From a virus: 64,000 bases of DNA. A model generated the notes under the pieces. The model had not been told where the DNA came from and did not search any database. It was given only the letters and a program-made list of their open reading frames with translations. The stretch is from positions 1-64,000 of the IMG/VR virus record IMGVR_UViG_3300034121_000940; one strand, written 5' to 3'. The position numbers were made by a program, and so were the translations under genes. This document shows positions 54,576 through 61,502 of this stretch, one piece after another (the stretch's first letter is position 1; every line of letters starts with the position of its first letter).

Positions 54576-56789
54576 CTATCTTATATTTTTAAATGGAGAT
54601 CTTTTTACATTTTGTCCTCCTGATGAACTACCTGAAGTCCTCCCCATATGACGGAAAGGACTACTGTTTAATTTAAACAAATTTTCTGACTTCTGCAAGT
54701 TTTTGGCTGCTTCATCCTTGATTACGCGCTTAGTATACCCTCTATTGGAGTGTTGTATTTTCATAAATGCTACAAGAGCACAGAATGATACAAGTCTATC
54801 CACGTTGACACCATCAGCATAAGCAAACATTTCTTTGATTAACATGATGTCTGGGATTCTCTCAATACCATATTTTGTTCTTACAACAGTACCATCAGTT
54901 TTTAATTCTTGATCTAATTCTTCTTTGGTATACTCAATAGCATAACTTAATAAATGTGACTTAAACAAAGTACCTGTATTCTTCCAACCATACTCTTGAA
55001 ATACTGAGTTATTAGATCCTAAGTCTTTTAAAAACATTATTTGACTTTTTGGTACCAAGTACTTCTGCTTTTTCCTAGAGATCATGTACTGAATAAATAA
55101 AGAAATGTTATTCTCAATTACCGTCCATGCATTATACAGTTCAATAATGTGCTCTAACATCTTATGTGTTTTGTTGATATCATCATATCTACCACACCAT
55201 GCAGCTACTATTTTATCTGGTTCTATGTATGTCTCAGTTTCAAATCCTGTAACCTTAGTGACTTCTACCGGAGCTTTCATCACATAGATAGAACATAAGG
55301 ATTCTGATGTTGTTGTTTTACCCTCTGCTACGGGGTCAATAGATGCATAGTAAGTACCAAATGATGGATTCTCTATTGGTCTCTCCCATACTACAAGAAC
55401 TCCTGTTTTATCTTCTGTCTTCTTAGATACAGGAAATTCTGTTATAGGTCTTCTATTAGAATGCTCTAATCTTATCTTACCTTCAGCATCTGCTGTTATA
55501 TCTAAGTATTCAGGTGCATACTCTTTGTCTTCTATTCTTCTCTGTTGTGCTGTAAGAAGGTGAGTCGGGAACTTAGATACAGTCCTGTGGTCAAAAGCCT
55601 CCTTGATATTTCTTGGATGCTGAGAAATCCTTAACTGATATGTCTCAGGATCTAATTCTTTTTTCCATGCTTCAAACTGATCATCTAAAGCTTGTAATGC
55701 TTCTTCTACTTTAGAGTTACCATTATGATCTATATATGGTGGCATAGACCATTGCTCAGGTATAAATAAACCTGACACACCTGGAGTACCTTTATCATCT
55801 AAAAGAGCTGTCTCTACTGTGTATATATCATTAGCTACAGGGTCCATAATCATCTTTCTCAATGGTTCACACTGAGATAAATCCCCCACGGATCCTGCCG
55901 CAATAAACATACCTGTAGTAATTAAACCAGATCTCATGGCTGGACGCATATACTCATATGTGCTATCCATCCTAGGAGCAATCCCAGCCTCCTCATGAAA
56001 GAAGTATTTAACCGGACCCCCTACACCATTTGTCGGATCTTTCTCAAATGACATACCTTGAATAGTACCTTTGAGACCAACTTCTGTTTTTCTATCACCT
56101 CTTCTTACCTCAATTTTCTGTTGCCACATCATAACCTTGTCTGGTGACATAGGTCTATACCATGCTGTGTGCTCATTAAGAAAAGCTGCATATTCTTGAA
56201 GAAATTTCCAAGAACCTTTCTCATTGATATAATCTTTAAGACTGGCACCAATCTTTAGAGTAACCCCTTCTTCAAACCATTGCTGATTAATCAGCTTTGC
56301 CATATGGTAATATGAAGATGCTATCTGTCTTTTCTTTAGAATAGCTACATGCTTATAATTTAATTCTGCTAGTATTTCATATAGTGCCATATGATACTGT
56401 GCATCCCGGATATCAGCAAAACCAAACTTCTGAATCTCTTTGTTAAAGATAGGTAAGAAGTTTAACCACATGTAGTAATCCCTGGTCATATACCAAAATT
56501 TACCATTTTCTTTTATTAAGAGCCCTCTTCTACATTTAGCTTTTTGGTCATCCCAATAACTTATAAAATCTTTAGATTTAAAAGGGGCTACACAATAAAC
56601 TTTATCTCTGTTGAACTTACTAGATTCCTGAGTAAACAACATTGTTGTAGTGTCATTGAATTCATACTTACCTGGTTCTTTAAAAACATTAGTAAGTAAA
56701 AATTGAGCAAACTCTTCTCTTGAGTTAAAATCAGTAACAGTCCATGTTCCGTTATCCCAAGTTGGTATGTCTTGATATATTTCTTTCAT
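54576..56789 (-). CDS. terL: Terminase large subunit (737 aa)
   Basis: The ATPase part has a non-classical Walker A (KKRQIASS, about 152-159), a Walker B-like strand with FFHEEAG (263-269), and a coupling-type segment near GSVGDL (299-304). The nuclease part has D485 in ASIDPV, ENNIS at 559-563 and D664 in VNVDRLVSF, which together give the RNase H-like acidic triad. Length is typical. It packages concatemeric DNA through the portal, encoded next. The non-canonical Walker A without GKS/T is common in crAss-like TerL, as I recall. Confidence 0.92.
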   Translation of the reverse strand: MKEIYQDIPTWDNGTWTVTDFNSREEFAQFLLTNVFKEPGKYEFNDTTTMLFTQESSKFNRDKVYCVAPFKSKDFISYWDDQKAKCRRGLLIKENGKFWYMTRDYYMWLNFLPIFNKEIQKFGFADIRDAQYHMALYEILAELNYKHVAILKKRQIASSYYHMAKLINQQWFEEGVTLKIGASLKDYINEKGSWKFLQEYAAFLNEHTAWYRPMSPDKVMMWQQKIEVRRGDRKTEVGLKGTIQGMSFEKDPTNGVGGPVKYFFHEEAGIAPRMDSTYEYMRPAMRSGLITTGMFIAAGSVGDLSQCEPLRKMIMDPVANDIYTVETALLDDKGTPGVSGLFIPEQWSMPPYIDHNGNSKVEEALQALDDQFEAWKKELDPETYQLRISQHPRNIKEAFDHRTVSKFPTHLLTAQQRRIEDKEYAPEYLDITADAEGKIRLEHSNRRPITEFPVSKKTEDKTGVLVVWERPIENPSFGTYYASIDPVAEGKTTTSESLCSIYVMKAPVEVTKVTGFETETYIEPDKIVAAWCGRYDDINKTHKMLEHIIELYNAWTVIENNISLFIQYMISRKKQKYLVPKSQIMFLKDLGSNNSVFQEYGWKNTGTLFKSHLLSYAIEYTKEELDQELKTDGTVVRTKYGIERIPDIMLIKEMFAYADGVNVDRLVSFCALVAFMKIQHSNRGYTKRVIKDEAAKNLQKSENLFKLNSSPFRHMGRTSGSSSGGQNVKRSPFKNIR

Positions 56790-56799
56790 TATTAATTAA

Positions 56800-57315
56800 T
56801 TAACTATCATATGATAAACCAATTCCTCCGCGCACTTTGCTGGATTGTTCATCTTGTAAGTCTTTGTATACACCTTTAAATGATGCTCTAATCTGATCAA
56901 AGTTTTTTGCTGCAGCAATAAGAGAGTTTATGTTACCATCTCTACCAGCAGTAATTTGTGTATTCTCCATATATCTAGCTAATCTATCTAACATAGATGC
57001 CATACCTTTGTATGCTCTAGATGTTGGAGTTTCATACATTCTTTGACAGAATATTAAAGCTATTCTTATATCTTCATCTTCAGTAGAAAACTCTGCTTCT
57101 ATTTCTTGAAGTATAATAGATTCTTTATCTATTTCTGGTGTATTAAAAAATGGATTCATATCCGGATTTGGACATGTCATGTAAAACAAATACTGGTATA
57201 TCTTTAAGTGATCATCTGGATAGTTATCCATAATATCTTTTAAAGCTTTCAGTGTATAGCAATGTTCAGTAGGTATCACAGTACCATTCTGAACATCAAA
57301 CAATCTTACTATCAT
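56800..57315 (-). CDS. Conserved packaging-block protein (171 aa)
   Basis: A largely helical protein (TLKALKDIMDNYPDDHLKIY, then IALIFCQRMYETPTSRAYKG) with a Gly-containing basic C-terminus (SSKVRGGIGLSYDS). It is encoded directly upstream of terL and downstream of the nuclease gene, with a 4-base overlap to the latter. This position makes a small-terminase or packaging role possible, but I see no DNA-binding motif to support it. Otherwise unrecognised. Confidence 0.62.
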   Translation of the reverse strand: MIVRLFDVQNGTVIPTEHCYTLKALKDIMDNYPDDHLKIYQYLFYMTCPNPDMNPFFNTPEIDKESIILQEIEAEFSTEDEDIRIALIFCQRMYETPTSRAYKGMASMLDRLARYMENTQITAGRDGNINSLIAAAKNFDQIRASFKGVYKDLQDEQSSKVRGGIGLSYDS

Positions 57316-58160
57316 TTCTTTTTAATTTTAATTTTATTATCCTTAATGTAATGCATTATTGCATTTACTTCATCCACTAAATATGGGACTGCTATAGGAA
57401 TAACTTCTTTCACAACTGGTTCTCCTGTGTGGTCTCTCTTGACAACTGGATATCCATATTCATCTTCAGATTCTATTTCAAATGTAACATGATGTATAAA
57501 CATTCTTCCAGGTTTTAATTTTGGATTATGTTTAAGCATAATGTACATGTAAATACTTAATTGTATTGCATAATGGTTAAAGTTACAGTCATCTAAACTA
57601 TCTATTGGAAACATCAGTTTGTCTGACATCCCTTCCCAATTTACAAAAGATTCTGTTTTAATCTCCTTATTGGTCTTATAATCTATGATATTTATTTTAC
57701 CATTTACTACTTCAACTAAATCTGATTGACCACAAATACCTGCAGATTTAAGATACACCATGTGCTCAGGATACACACCTTCTTCAAGTTTTTGTGAAGG
57801 AGCCATTTTTATACCACTCTCAAGTAAAGGTACAGGAGCTATAATAGGAACTGTCTTACCCTCTCTTTCTATAGAAGCAAGCGCACATAAATCAGCTTCT
57901 CTTTGATTATGATAATATGTACCAAGAGTTACAGCTCTATCAGCCTCAGCTTCCCAAATTTCCTGAATTTTCTTTGGATCAATACCAAACCATTTAGATC
58001 TTTTATTCTTGGAAACTTTTTCAGCAATCTTTTTTGCTTCAAATGGTTTCTTAAAATGGGATACTAATGTTGTTACACTGATCCAATCAATGTTATCTTC
58101 AGCTGCTAAGCTTTTATAACTGTGATCTGTTGCATTAAAGTATATGCTCATAACCTTCAT
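57312..58160 (-). CDS. Cas4/RecB-type PD-(D/E)XK nuclease (282 aa)
   Basis: The core is clear: GTYYH (H84), GQSDLVEV (D147), NIIDYK (D160 and K162) and QLSIY (Q200, Y204). These are motifs I-III and the QxxxY motif of the RecB/Cas4-like nucleases. No iron-sulfur Cys cluster is apparent. A role in DNA end processing before packaging, or recombination, is plausible as the gene precedes the terminase block. An ATG at 58151 is an alternative start. It overlaps the preceding gene by 26 bases. Confidence 0.82.
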   Translation of the reverse strand: MKVMSIYFNATDHSYKSLAAEDNIDWISVTTLVSHFKKPFEAKKIAEKVSKNKRSKWFGIDPKKIQEIWEAEADRAVTLGTYYHNQREADLCALASIEREGKTVPIIAPVPLLESGIKMAPSQKLEEGVYPEHMVYLKSAGICGQSDLVEVVNGKINIIDYKTNKEIKTESFVNWEGMSDKLMFPIDSLDDCNFNHYAIQLSIYMYIMLKHNPKLKPGRMFIHHVTFEIESEDEYGYPVVKRDHTGEPVVKEVIPIAVPYLVDEVNAIMHYIKDNKIKIKKK

Positions 58161-58482
58161 TTTTTAATATAGTAGCTGCTAATTCTCTTGATGCTTCATC
58201 ATTTGACTCAATCATGTTTAGTATATTAACAGTTTCTTCTCTTGTAAACTTACCTTCTAATACTAGTATTTTAAGAAACATAATAAGATTATTTTTCTTT
58301 AAAGATCTTATAAGTGCCACTGTTATATCCTCCGTTCCTGAATCATCCATGATTGATAAAGGAGCAGTCATCATTGATGAAGTATCAATAGAGTTCCAAG
58401 TAGCACCACCACTGTTACTAGTAATAATACTAGATGTTATATCAGATGCAATTGATATTGGTTGGTTAAAAGGATGTGACAT
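58135..58482 (-). CDS. Hypothetical protein (115 aa)
   Basis: The N-terminal 45 residues are Ser/Ile-rich and probably disordered (SIASDITSSIITSNSGG); the rest is helical (TVALIRSLKKNNLIMFLKIL, then NILNMIESNDEASRELAATI). The composition resembles short phage adaptor proteins. The ATG is one base past the upstream stop, and the end overlaps the nuclease gene. I cannot assign a role. Confidence 0.58.
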   Translation of the reverse strand: MSHPFNQPISIASDITSSIITSNSGGATWNSIDTSSMMTAPLSIMDDSGTEDITVALIRSLKKNNLIMFLKILVLEGKFTREETVNILNMIESNDEASRELAATILKNEGYEHIL

Positions 58483-58483
58483 A

Positions 58484-58789
58484 TTATTTAAGATTATCTA
58501 GTTTATCTTCATCTTCTTCAGTAACTACAGCATTCCATTTTTCTTTTGGACACTCTGATGATAATGCTCTTGTTTTAAATTTAAAAGCACAACCACAAAT
58601 ACTGCAACAAGGTTGAGAACCTGTAAGTGCACAAGATTTTCCTACTTCATCTTTAAATTCACATGTATTACATACTGCTAATCTTTCTGCAGCAATCTCT
58701 TCAACAAATTCATCTCTTATTATTGAATTTGTAATACCTTCCATAATCTGTTTTCTATTCTTCCAGATTTCCTTTAGACTTGGTTTCAT
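58484..58789 (-). CDS. Zinc-finger protein of phage type (101 aa)
   Basis: The core holds CNTCEFKDEVGKSCALTG (about 38-55) and CCSICGCAFKFKTRALSSEC (about 60-79), two cysteine clusters which would bind one or two zinc ions. The ending KEKWNAV is typical of a family of short phage proteins I recall in this position. It overlaps the IHF-like gene by 35 bases. Probably binds nucleic acid; its exact role is unknown. Confidence 0.72.
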   Translation of the reverse strand: MKPSLKEIWKNRKQIMEGITNSIIRDEFVEEIAAERLAVCNTCEFKDEVGKSCALTGSQPCCSICGCAFKFKTRALSSECPKEKWNAVVTEEDEDKLDNLK

Positions 58790-59144
58790 ATTTAGATTGT
58801 TTAAAGTTGGTTTTTCTTTCTTCTTCTTTAGTAATCATTTCATGCAAATTCTTCATTGCTTCAAGTTTTGCTTCCAAAACTTTCTTGTGATGATAAGCAG
58901 CAAAGGTAGATGTATCATGTGTTACTAATTTTGTTTCTATGGTTTCTATACCTTTTTTAACAGCATATGGTTTAGCAGCAAACTGTCCTAAACCATCTAC
59001 GTTAATTCTAGGATGAGCAAGACTTGACAGTTTTTTTCTTAATGTTTTATAAACATGTTCCATCAAATCTTCTACTAAGTTTTGATCAACTTCTAATTCC
59101 TCAGAAATTGTCTTATATAAGTTGACTGCTTTCTTGGGATTCAT
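58755..59144 (-). CDS. HU/IHF-like DNA-binding protein (129 aa)
   Basis: Two helices (VNLYKTISEELEVDQNLVED and MEHVYKTLRKKLSSL) lead to the beta arm region PRINVDGLGQFAAKPYAVKK, the pattern of HU/IHF proteins in which a Gly-Phe turn and basic arm contact bent DNA. The C-terminal tail is longer than in HU and Lys/Glu-rich. HU/IHF-like genes beside the packaging genes are a known trait of crAss-like phages. It may aid DNA packing or capsid assembly. It overlaps both neighbours by 32-35 bases. Confidence 0.75.
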   Translation of the reverse strand: MNPKKAVNLYKTISEELEVDQNLVEDLMEHVYKTLRKKLSSLAHPRINVDGLGQFAAKPYAVKKGIETIETKLVTHDTSTFAAYHHKKVLEAKLEAMKNLHEMITKEEERKTNFKQSKYETKSKGNLEE

Positions 59145-59502
59145 AGCCTAATAATTTATAGTCAAGTAATATTGTTCCTGCTGTTTGAATTTTCAATGTT
59201 GGATTAAGCATTACTTGTTTTTTATTATTTGGGTCCTTTACAACTAATCCATTTTTCTCAGCTTTGTTTACACAGTTTCTTACAGTTTGTGGAGACTTAA
59301 ATATCCACTCTTCTTCTGCAGAAGCATCATAACAAAAATGAGTTAGTTCTATTGGCTGATTAAAACTTAATAGTGTCAAACAGTTTAAATCAGATTCACT
59401 CATTACTATACGGTTAATATAGCAATGAGTTAAGATCTGAAATTTAACCACATCCCATTTAGGCATTCTAACCTTTTTCTGAACTTGGTTAACTGTTGCC
59501 AT
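59113..59502 (-). CDS. Winged-helix-like protein (129 aa)
   Basis: Residues about 65-120 suit a winged helix: EEEWIFKSPQTVRNCVNKAE (recognition helix), GLVVKDPNNKKQVMLNP (wing) and a final strand-helix. N-terminal helices precede it. It overlaps the HU/IHF-like gene, with which it may form a regulatory pair. A DNA-binding regulator is likely; the operator is unknown. Confidence 0.62.
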   Translation of the reverse strand: MATVNQVQKKVRMPKWDVVKFQILTHCYINRIVMSESDLNCLTLLSFNQPIELTHFCYDASAEEEWIFKSPQTVRNCVNKAEKNGLVVKDPNNKKQVMLNPTLKIQTAGTILLDYKLLGYESQESSQLI

Positions 59503-59504
59503 TC

Positions 59505-59786
59505 TTATGATTTTTTAAGTTTTCTTTCTGCTGTAGGAGCTGGTGTTTCTTCATCCTCTTCACGGTCACTTGTGTCTTGCTCTTGTTGTGCCGCCATGAT
59601 GTTAGCCCATTGCATTTGAATTGTTACTCTCTTAAATCTAGCTTCCTCAATTTCTGTTAGTAACTTCTCATACTTAGATTGTGCTTCCAAATAAGGTACA
59701 GACTCTTCATAGAAAGCTTTCATTTCTTCCTTTCTCTGAATTAATTCTTCCTGAGTTAATTCTCTTTCATCTGTTACATTTTCCAT
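59505..59786 (-). CDS. Glu-rich coiled-coil protein (93 aa)
   Basis: Its middle section is a coiled coil (QSKYEKLLTEIEEARFKRVT) and the C-terminus is acidic and Pro-containing (DREEDEETPAPTAERKLKKS). It is the first gene of the packaging run after a terminator. Coiled-coil proteins in this position may be assembly factors; I do not recognise this one. The leader is AT-only and lacks an SD. Confidence 0.6.
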   Translation of the reverse strand: MENVTDERELTQEELIQRKEEMKAFYEESVPYLEAQSKYEKLLTEIEEARFKRVTIQMQWANIMAAQQEQDTSDREEDEETPAPTAERKLKKS

Positions 59787-59809
59787 TTTTTATATTTTTA
59801 AAGTTTAAA

Positions 59810-59826
59810 CAAAAATACTAATAAAG
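59810..59826 (-). promoter_or_regulatory. Weak promoter-like box before the packaging run
   Basis: The minus strand reads TTAGTATTTTTGTTTAAAC about 24 bases before the ATG at 59786. TATTTTTG fits TANNTTTG, but no TTG occurs at the right distance upstream. The rest of the gap 59787-59909 holds the terminator only. Confidence 0.25.
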
Positions 59827-59851
59827 TTTAAATTTTAAATATTTAAAAACT

Positions 59852-59882
59852 AAAAAATCCAGATGTATAAACACCTGGATTA
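59852..59882 (-). terminator. Terminator closing the lysis-type cassette
   Basis: On the minus strand AATCCAGGTGT pairs with ACATCTGGATT around TTAT (one mismatch or wobble) and is followed by six T. It lies about 28 bases past the stop of the 52-residue gene at 59910. Confidence 0.85.
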
Positions 59883-59909
59883 TTGTAACCACCATTACGG
59901 TAATGAGCA

Positions 59910-60068
59910 TTACCTATTTTTAACTGTAAAATTTAATAAAGTAAAACAGTAAAAATCTCTACTTGCATCAATTTCAATACTAAACAAATCTAAACTAGAT
60001 AGTCTTACTTTAAGAATTAATTTATCCCATTGTTTATTTTTAGATACCCAATTATTTCTTAGTTTCAT
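59910..60068 (-). CDS. Small conserved-type protein (52 aa)
   Basis: The start overlaps the hydrolase gene by four bases (ATGA). The product begins MKLRNNWVSKNKQWDKLILK and ends in a hydrophobic region (FYCFTLLNFTVKNR). I recall short phage proteins with this NNW..K.KQWDKLILK motif, but no role is known. It is the last gene before the terminator, so it may belong to the lysis cassette. Confidence 0.6.
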   Translation of the reverse strand: MKLRNNWVSKNKQWDKLILKVRLSSLDLFSIEIDASRDFYCFTLLNFTVKNR

Positions 60069-60661
60069 ACTGGTTCAAATTCATTTAATAAGACGTAAGT
60101 AACTTTTTTTTGAGACTTTAACATTTTTACAAGAGCTAAATGTTTTTGTTTATTATTACAAACTTGACAACCAGCAGACCAAGTACCAATATTTTCTTGC
60201 TCACCTTTAAAAGAATCATCATAAGTAGCAGCATGAAAATTAATACCATAACCAGAACCTTTAATTGGAACTCCAATTTCTTCTGATTTGTTATCTCTAT
60301 CACCATCTCTAAAAATTATAAAATTACCAACTTGTTTTAATGCTGGCATTTTACCCATATGTAAACCATATTTCCATACATTATAATACCATTCATCAGC
60401 TTTAACAATAGCTGCACCTAATTTATTATATTTTAAAAAACCACCTTCTAAAACAGGTGTTCCTGGATTTGTTGTCCCTAATAAAACAGAATCAAACTTT
60501 TCACCTTTAAATATATAAAATTTATCATCAAATTTATTAGGTGCATCTTCATTTGATCTTACACCCAAAATCCAATAATCTTCAGGAATAGATTTATATG
60601 ATGGTAATGACTTTACTTTTGCAAGCAATTGCTTATCATTGTATGCTCTTACATTAATCAT
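60065..60661 (-). CDS. L,D-transpeptidase-like peptidoglycan hydrolase, probable endolysin (198 aa)
   Basis: The N-terminal half includes GYWILGVRS-like sequence (YWILGVRSNEDAPNKFDDKF). The catalytic-type motif is NFHAAT (about residues 149-154) followed about 22 residues later by TWSAGCQV, with Cys as nucleophile and His as partner, as in YkuD-like folds. The TWSAGCQV sequence is common in phage hydrolases of Bacteroidota. It is followed by small genes and preceded by two membrane proteins, the layout of a lysis cassette. Substrate is inferred to be peptidoglycan. Confidence 0.7.
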   Translation of the reverse strand: MINVRAYNDKQLLAKVKSLPSYKSIPEDYWILGVRSNEDAPNKFDDKFYIFKGEKFDSVLLGTTNPGTPVLEGGFLKYNKLGAAIVKADEWYYNVWKYGLHMGKMPALKQVGNFIIFRDGDRDNKSEEIGVPIKGSGYGINFHAATYDDSFKGEQENIGTWSAGCQVCNNKQKHLALVKMLKSQKKVTYVLLNEFEPV

Positions 60662-60671
60662 AAATTAGTTT

Positions 60672-60899
60672 TTAATGTTCTACTTGAGAATCTTCAACTG
60701 TAAACTGAGACATAGTTGCAATCAATCCACCTCCAAATGCTGCATATGTTCCTGCGGTAATGATGACTGCTGGTAATGCGATTGGTGCTGTAGCAATAAA
60801 TGTTCCTAATGCTGTCAAACCTAAACCTAGACTTTGTACTTTTTTCCAAAATTTAGGTGTTGGCGAAAACCATCTTTGTTTTAAAGTTAATCCTTCCAT
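60672..60899 (-). CDS. Small membrane protein, holin candidate (75 aa)
   Basis: Two hydrophobic segments lie at about 25-43 (LGLGLTALGTFIATAPIALP) and 44-63 (AVIITAGTYAAFGGGLIA), separated by a short turn. The N-terminus is basic (KQRWFSPTPKFWKKVQ). Length and hydropathy match class II holins. It sits between the coiled membrane protein and the hydrolase. Assigned by topology only. Confidence 0.6.
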   Translation of the reverse strand: MEGLTLKQRWFSPTPKFWKKVQSLGLGLTALGTFIATAPIALPAVIITAGTYAAFGGGLIATMSQFTVEDSQVEH

Positions 60900-60901
60900 A
60901 A

Positions 60902-61210
60902 TTATACTGTTTTTGGTCTTTTAATTATTAACTCTCTTACTGCATCTGAAAGTTCACTAACATGCTTGGCAAGATTTTTAATTTCAAGCTGAGTCAACTC
61001 CTGAATAGCTTGATATTTTAATTGGTTTTCTTGTTGTACTAACTCAATTTTTCCTTTAAGTTTTCCAAGTTCTTCAGATGTTTTTGTATGATTATTTATT
61101 AATAGCTCAATGTCTTTTCTAGTATCATTGTAAGCTGTTCTTAAAAAGAAACCAAAAATTGTAATTATTGTTGCTGCAATAAATAATATAACTGTAAGCA
61201 TTTCATTCAT
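60902..61210 (-). CDS. Single-pass membrane protein with coiled coil (102 aa)
   Basis: One N-terminal membrane segment (LTVILFIAATIITIFGFFLR, residues 4-23) is followed by a coiled coil (KTSEELGKLKGKIELVQQEN and IKNLAKHVSELSDAVRELII). This shape fits a spanin-like or holin-associated protein. The gene is followed after 2 bases by the holin candidate. The TTTAGTATATTATTATA element lies upstream. Role inferred from topology. Confidence 0.58.
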   Translation of the reverse strand: MNEMLTVILFIAATIITIFGFFLRTAYNDTRKDIELLINNHTKTSEELGKLKGKIELVQQENQLKYQAIQELTQLEIKNLAKHVSELSDAVRELIIKRPKTV

Positions 61211-61220
61211 AATAAAAATT

Positions 61221-61246
61221 TTTATATAATAATATACTAAAAAAAT
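61221..61246 (-). promoter_or_regulatory. Recurrent TAGTATATTATTATA element before the lysis cassette
   Basis: The minus strand reads TTTTTTAGTATATTATTATATAAA, beginning about 36 bases before the ATG at 61210. It matches the elements before the genes at 19181, 29743, 36013, 42646 and 51753. It could drive the lysis cassette. Confidence 0.35.
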
Positions 61247-61257
61247 TCTACAAACTA

Positions 61258-61500
61258 CTATAAATAGTACTCATTTCTTATCTGAATTGGAACATTGTCC
61301 ATCTCTTGAAACTTTTCAAATAAGATAGGTGTCTGAGTAATAGTTAATCCAGGTATTTCTTCTAATGCTTCTTGCTCATTAGGAAAAATAAAAAAGCTTG
61401 CTATGTAATCTGATATCTGTGAATCAGATGGTCTTAAACAAACATTAGCCTCTAAATCCGGCTCAATAAAATAACTTGTTGATAATGTAAACTGTTTCAT
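61258..61500 (-). CDS. Hypothetical protein following the fibre gene (80 aa)
   Basis: A short mixed protein (MKQFTLSTSYFIEPDLEANV, then IFPNEQEALEEIPGLTITQT) with no signal or membrane segment. It begins 2 bases after the fibre gene stop and ends before the promoter-like element. It might be a fibre chaperone or structural cap by position, but this is not supported by any motif. Confidence 0.55.
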   Translation of the reverse strand: MKQFTLSTSYFIEPDLEANVCLRPSDSQISDYIASFFIFPNEQEALEEIPGLTITQTPILFEKFQEMDNVPIQIRNEYYL

Positions 61501-61502
61501 AA

